8,430 nt of DNA from an uncultured Eubacteriales bacterium (GTDB lineage Bacteria; Bacillota; Clostridia; Oscillospirales; UBA644). Under the pieces are notes generated by a model, which was not told the origin of the DNA, ran no database searches, and worked only from the letters and a program-made list of their open reading frames with translations. A program made the position numbers and the translations under genes. This document shows positions 6,255 through 8,430 of the stretch, one piece after another. Positions within the stretch are counted from its first letter, which is position 1; each line of letters opens with the position of its first letter. The stretch is taken from positions 1-8,430 of the forward strand of contig CAKSPP010000046.1 of assembly GCA_934481505.1 (NCBI GenBank), in the 5' to 3' direction.

Positions 6255-6344
6255 GGCGGAGAAGAAGTGATTCGAACACTCGCGCCGCTTTCGCGACCTA
6301 CACCCTTAGCAGGGGCGCCTCTTCACCAGCTTGAGTACTTCTCC
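6254..6344 (-). tRNA. tRNA-Ser, anticodon GCU
   Basis: 91 nt including an encoded CCA (6254-6256 read on minus). Acceptor arms GGAGAAG and CTTCTCC pair fully, with discriminator G. The D arm is CTC...GAG and the anticodon loop is CTGCTAA with anticodon GCT (6308-6310 on plus as AGC). A long variable arm with a GAAA loop marks a class II tRNA, and the T loop is TTCGAAT with a 5-bp stem. It reads AGU/AGC serine codons. It has its own promoter and terminator, so it is a single-gene unit. Confidence 0.96.
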
Positions 6345-6383
6345 GTTCAGGTGAAAACGTAGGCGATATTTCGCTACCGTAAT

Positions 6384-6412
6384 ATTATACACGAGTTTTA
6401 TTTCTTTGTCAA
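6384..6412 (-). promoter_or_regulatory. Sigma-A promoter of tRNA-Ser
   Basis: On minus: TTGACA (6407-6412), 17 bp, TATAAT (6384-6389), full consensus. The transcript would start near 6377, about 33 nt before the mature 5' end, leaving a leader with a small GCGA/TCGC hairpin for RNase P to remove. Confidence 0.9.
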
Positions 6413-6445
6413 GCCTTTGGGCGGCGGTAATTGAAAAATAATTGT

Positions 6446-6484
6446 AAAAGAGCCGCAGTCGGAAGTTTCTCCGTCTGCGGCTTT
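6446..6484 (-). terminator. Terminator of the DUF2974/small membrane protein operon
   Basis: Stem AGCCGCAG...CTGCGGCT (6451-6458 with 6475-6482), extended by CGGA/TCCG across one T-T mismatch, 6-nt loop. On minus it is followed by CTTTTAC. On plus the tail is TTGTATTT, which is weaker. Confidence 0.78.
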
Positions 6485-6503
6485 GTATTTGACATTTTAT
6501 TTT

Positions 6504-6701
6504 TTATCGTTCTTTTTTCTCCGCAAGCGACATTGCGGTAAGTATTATTCCCACAAGGTTTATTCCTATCGAAAGTCCGATAAGAAGCCCGTTTGCAAAG
6601 TCGCCGAAAGAGCTTTCGACTCCCTGCGAAAAGAACAGATACAAAACATAGAGAACATTTCCGAGAATTATAAGCGACAGTCAGATTTTTGATTTATTCA
6701 T
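6504..6701 (-). pseudogene. Small two-helix membrane protein gene interrupted by TGA at codon 7
   Basis: A 65-position reading frame starts with ATG (6699-6701) behind GGAGG and runs to TAA (6504-6506), but codon 7 is TGA (6681-6683). Before it: MNKSKI. After it: LSLIILGNVLYVLYLFF (first helix, about 8-24), a loop with SQGVESSFGDFAN, a second helix (about 38-57, GLLIGLSIGINLVGIILTAM) and a charged end AEKKER. The coherent two-helix protein after the stop, with no frameshift, indicates a single-base change, most simply TGG (Trp) to TGA. TGA ends other genes here, so a reassigned code is unlikely. It lies 12 nt after the DUF2974 stop, as the second gene of that operon. No good downstream start with a ribosome binding site is seen. 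The family is not recognised. Confidence 0.7.
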
Positions 6702-6713
6702 ATAAAACCTCCG

Positions 6714-7808
6714 TTATATCGCGTCCGGCTGAATCATCCGGGTAAGCCCCGTTCCTGCACTTTTCGCAAGCAGTTTTATCGCCTGCGTCACCGCTTTTCT
6801 TGTCGGCTCGTCGAGATTTTTGACCGATTTTAAGACGGTTTTTGTGTTTTCGAACCAGTTTTCGCCGAGTTCGTGGAGCGTTGAAACATTTGTTTCGGAA
6901 ATCACCTCAAAAATCGCGTCGGTGAATTTCTCACGCTGCTCGTAATCCATATCGGAAATCCACGCTTTCAAGGTGTAATCTACGAATTTACTGCTGTTAT
7001 CGACCGTTTCAAGATAGGAAAAACTGTCCCTTTCGACGTCCCACGAATAGATATCGTGCTGCATTATCCCGGCGTTGCGGCTGTGGACTATTGTATACTC
7101 CTCTTCATGCGAAAGCAGCATTCCGACAACCGACGACTGCGGAACGAAAGTCCGAACCCTGTCGCATATATTTTTATATCCCGTTTTTGACAGTACTTTT
7201 TCGTCGAAGCCCGGTCCGTCGTAATTCCATACGGTCTTAATCTTCGGCTGAATTTCCTTTTTGCAGAACGCCGCGGAATAAACCGCAAGGTTCCCGCCTT
7301 TTGAATGTCCGCCTATCAGAAATTCGCCGTCATAACCTTTCGCGGCTTCTTCGAGGTAACCCACCGCAAGCTGTTGGGCGGGTACCGGACAGACAAAGCC
7401 CATATTAAAATCTTCTTTCCAGCCGATTATTGTGTTGTCGGTTCCGCGGAATGCAATAAACCGAAGATCTTTCGTTATTTCGGCGGTTATCGCTGAAAAC
7501 TGCGTCTGAGTTTCTTTATCTGTGCGACTGACGAAATCGGAAAGTTTAAGTCCCGAAAATCTCTTGCTTTTTGCAAGTTCTTCAAGAAAACGGACGTCGT
7601 TTTTCACGCGGATAATATTTTCAATGTCGGGAAGCGACAGAATTCTTTTCGCCGCCGCCTTAACCGTTATTTTTTCGCCTTTCTCAAGGATTTTTTCAAA
7701 AAGCTGATACGAAAGTCTCGCCAAAATAACGCCGTCGACCTCACAGAACGGTGCTTTCGAAAAAGTCAGGTCGCCACGCCAATAAATATAGTCAAAAATA
7801 TCTGCCAT
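6714..7808 (-). CDS. DUF2974 (Mbeg1-like) alpha/beta-hydrolase protein, putative lipase/esterase
   Basis: A 364-residue protein of the DUF2974/Mbeg1-like family, which has an alpha/beta-hydrolase fold similar to class 3 lipases. The N-terminus MADIFDYIYWRGDLTF, followed by a segment ending in DGVILARLSYQ, is characteristic. The core shows FRGTDNT (120-126, oxyanion-side motif of lipase-3-like proteins), the nucleophile elbow GHSKGGN (167-173, Ser169) and YDGPGF (196-201). A likely catalytic His is H251 in MQHDIYSW. The last 100 residues are helical and charged. No signal peptide or membrane helix, so it is probably cytosolic. Start ATG 7806-7808 follows GGAGGG (7815-7820). It is first in a two-gene unit with the broken small membrane gene. 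The substrate is unknown for this family; hydrolase activity is inferred from motifs. Confidence 0.88.
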   Translation of the reverse strand: MADIFDYIYWRGDLTFSKAPFCEVDGVILARLSYQLFEKILEKGEKITVKAAAKRILSLPDIENIIRVKNDVRFLEELAKSKRFSGLKLSDFVSRTDKETQTQFSAITAEITKDLRFIAFRGTDNTIIGWKEDFNMGFVCPVPAQQLAVGYLEEAAKGYDGEFLIGGHSKGGNLAVYSAAFCKKEIQPKIKTVWNYDGPGFDEKVLSKTGYKNICDRVRTFVPQSSVVGMLLSHEEEYTIVHSRNAGIMQHDIYSWDVERDSFSYLETVDNSSKFVDYTLKAWISDMDYEQREKFTDAIFEVISETNVSTLHELGENWFENTKTVLKSVKNLDEPTRKAVTQAIKLLAKSAGTGLTRMIQPDAI

Positions 7809-7826
7809 AATAATCCCTCCGCCGAT

Positions 7827-7855
7827 ATTATAAATAAAACGCAGTGCAAAGTCAA
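7827..7855 (-). promoter_or_regulatory. Sigma-A promoter of the DUF2974 gene
   Basis: On minus: TTGACT (7850-7855), 17 bp, TATAAT (7827-7832). The predicted start near 7820 coincides with the GGAGGG ribosome binding site, so the leader is only about 12 nt. Confidence 0.85.
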
Positions 7856-7858
7856 GGC

Positions 7859-7887
7859 TTGACCTTTATATTTATATATGTTAAAAT
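7859..7887 (+). promoter_or_regulatory. Sigma-A promoter of the TfoX-N gene
   Basis: TTGACC (7859-7864), 17 bp, TAAAAT (7882-7887). Its -35 box is 3 bp from the -35 box of the divergent DUF2974 promoter, together forming the near-palindrome GTCAAGGCTTGAC (7851-7863). Confidence 0.78.
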
Positions 7888-7908
7888 TATCCGAAAGGCG
7901 GTGAGAAA

Positions 7909-8220
7909 ATGACTTCACCCGAATATATCGAATTCGTCGCCGAAAGGCTGTCGGCGTTTTACGATGTCCGTTATAAAAAAATGTTCGGCGAATATATGAT
8001 TTATATTGAAGACAAACCCGTCATAACGGTCTGCGACAACACGGTGTTTGTGAAAATGTACCCGGAGCTTTCGGAAATAATGAAAGACGCCGAAATCGCA
8101 AAACCCTATCCGTCGGCAAAGGACTGTTATATATTGGATATCGAAGACGAAACGCTTTGTCAAAAAATCTTACCGATTTTAATTGAAAAAACACCTCTTC
8201 CGAAGAAGAAAAAGGCTTGA
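7909..8220 (+). CDS. TfoX/Sxy N-terminal domain protein
   Basis: A 103-residue protein consisting only of the TfoX N-terminal domain (PF04993). The motif run YIEFVAERLSAF (5-16), VRYKKMFGEYMIYIEDKPVI (20-39) with the family's R-x-x-x-M-F-G-x-Y core, DNTVFVKM (43-50), then KPYPSAKDCYILDIED and a lysine-rich C-terminus (PLPKKKKA). In Proteobacteria, full-length TfoX/Sxy activates competence with CRP. Stand-alone N-domain proteins like this are widespread in Firmicutes and lack the C-terminal domain, so a competence role should not be assumed. The ATG is set by AAGGCGGTGA just upstream. It is divergent from the DUF2974 gene. Its TGA stop codon lies inside the -35 box of the next gene, and its 3' end runs into a large palindrome that can terminate its transcript. 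Confidence 0.88.
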   Translation: MTSPEYIEFVAERLSAFYDVRYKKMFGEYMIYIEDKPVITVCDNTVFVKMYPELSEIMKDAEIAKPYPSAKDCYILDIEDETLCQKILPILIEKTPLPKKKKA

Positions 8221-8245
8221 CAAAAGTCCGAAATCGTACTATAAT
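8217..8245 (+). promoter_or_regulatory. Sigma-A promoter of the MarR-family gene
   Basis: TTGACA (8217-8222), 17 bp, TATAAT (8240-8245), full consensus. The -35 box contains the TGA stop of the TfoX-N gene. The predicted start near 8252 gives a leader of about 28 nt. Confidence 0.88.
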
Positions 8246-8269
8246 ATCAAGGTACGATTTCGGACTTTT
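8222..8269. repeat. Perfect 18-bp inverted repeat around the -10 box: operator and terminator
   Basis: AAAAGTCCGAAATCGTAC (8222-8239) is matched without error by GTACGATTTCGGACTTTT (8252-8269). The 12-bp centre is the TATAAT box plus ATCAAG. As DNA it spans the whole spacer and the start region, placing it well for an operator of the MarR regulator that follows. As RNA from the TfoX gene it forms an 18-bp hairpin ending in TTTTT, an intrinsic terminator. Confidence 0.85.
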
Positions 8270-8279
8270 TGAGGTGTTT

Positions 8280-8430
8280 ATGAAAAATATAGTTTCACAG
8301 GAATTGAAAAGATACAATTATCTTTTAAGCGAAATAGACGCGGCGTATCACGAGGCCTCGATGAAAACAGGGCTTTCGGACAGCGTTTCGATGATTCTTT
8401 ATACACTTTACGAAAACGACGGAGAATGTC
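8280..8430 (+). CDS. MarR-family transcriptional regulator, N-terminal part only
   Basis: The first 50 residues of a protein cut by the right edge. The visible part starts MKNIVSQELKRYNYLLSEID, an N-terminal helix of the kind that builds the MarR dimer interface, followed by LSDSVSMILYTLYEND, which matches the start of the MarR winged-helix domain (the family's L-S-x-x-x-x-x-I-L-x-x-L pattern). GAGGTG (8271-8276) precedes the ATG. MarR proteins usually repress their own genes through palindromes over the promoter, in line with the perfect inverted repeat just upstream. The DNA-recognition helix and the wing are outside the window, so the family call rests on the N-terminus and context. Confidence 0.7.
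   Translation, partial: MKNIVSQELKRYNYLLSEIDAAYHEASMKTGLSDSVSMILYTLYENDGEC

Noticed and set aside
6085..6279. A 64-codon minus-strand frame overlapping the tRNA-Ser 3' end
   Set aside because: It begins inside the tRNA gene, crosses the terminator hairpin and the tandem repeat, and has no ribosome binding site. It may only be part of a repeat element.
6489..6517. A TTGACA box on plus at 6489-6494
   Set aside because: No acceptable -10 element lies 16-18 bp downstream, and it is within the 3' part of the minus-strand small membrane gene region.
6504..6701. A selenocysteine or reassigned TGA codon in the small membrane gene
   Set aside because: TGA is the true stop of the genes ending at 5937 and 8220, and nothing suggests a redox-active site near the N-terminus of this protein.

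Overview
The window looks like a piece of chromosome from an anaerobic Firmicute of class Clostridia, most likely a gut Oscillospiraceae/Ruminococcaceae-type bacterium. This rests on strong AGGAGG-type ribosome binding sites, canonical sigma-A promoters with 17-bp spacers, a feoA-feoA-feoB plus small Cys-rich protein iron operon typical of Clostridia, DUF2974 and TfoX-N genes of Clostridia type, and TGA used as a normal stop. No rRNA gene is present, so the assignment is inference.

Layout. (1) Positions 1-1363, minus: the 5' three quarters of lepA (elongation factor 4), running off the left edge. (2) A divergent promoter region (1364-1517), then a single sugar phosphate isomerase/epimerase-type TIM-barrel gene on plus (1518-2363). 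(3) A convergent 41-codon gene on minus (2410-2535, GTG start) for a one-helix membrane protein with a Cys/Gly/Asn tail, sharing a bidirectional terminator with the isomerase gene. (4) A ferrous-iron uptake operon on plus (promoter about 2616, terminator about 6026): feoA1, feoA2, feoB and a small Cys-rich FeoB-associated membrane protein. Three copies of a dyad, GTTAGC-N4-ACTAAC, lie in its promoter/leader and just before feoB, and an intrinsic terminator hairpin sits in the leader between copies 1 and 2. (5) A non-coding stretch (5938-6253) with the feo terminator, a tandem 14-bp repeat and a tRNA terminator. (6) tRNA-Ser(GCU) on minus with its own promoter. (7) A minus-strand pair: a DUF2974 alpha/beta-hydrolase-like gene followed by a two-helix small membrane protein gene carrying an in-frame TGA at codon 7. 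(8) Back-to-back promoters with -35 boxes 3 bp apart, then a TfoX-N domain gene on plus. (9) The start of a MarR-family regulator gene. Its promoter lies inside a perfect 18-bp inverted repeat that can also act as the terminator of the TfoX gene.

How the parts work together. The feo genes form one functional unit: FeoB is the GTP-dependent Fe2+ permease, the FeoA proteins are its cytosolic partners, and the Cys-rich small protein is the usual Clostridia companion. The repeated dyad is the likely binding site of an iron-responsive repressor. The most notable observations are the operator triad with an embedded leader terminator, the acidic extracytoplasmic insertion in FeoB, the small convergent Cys-rich gene, the nonsense codon in the small membrane gene, and the combined promoter/terminator/palindrome before the MarR gene.
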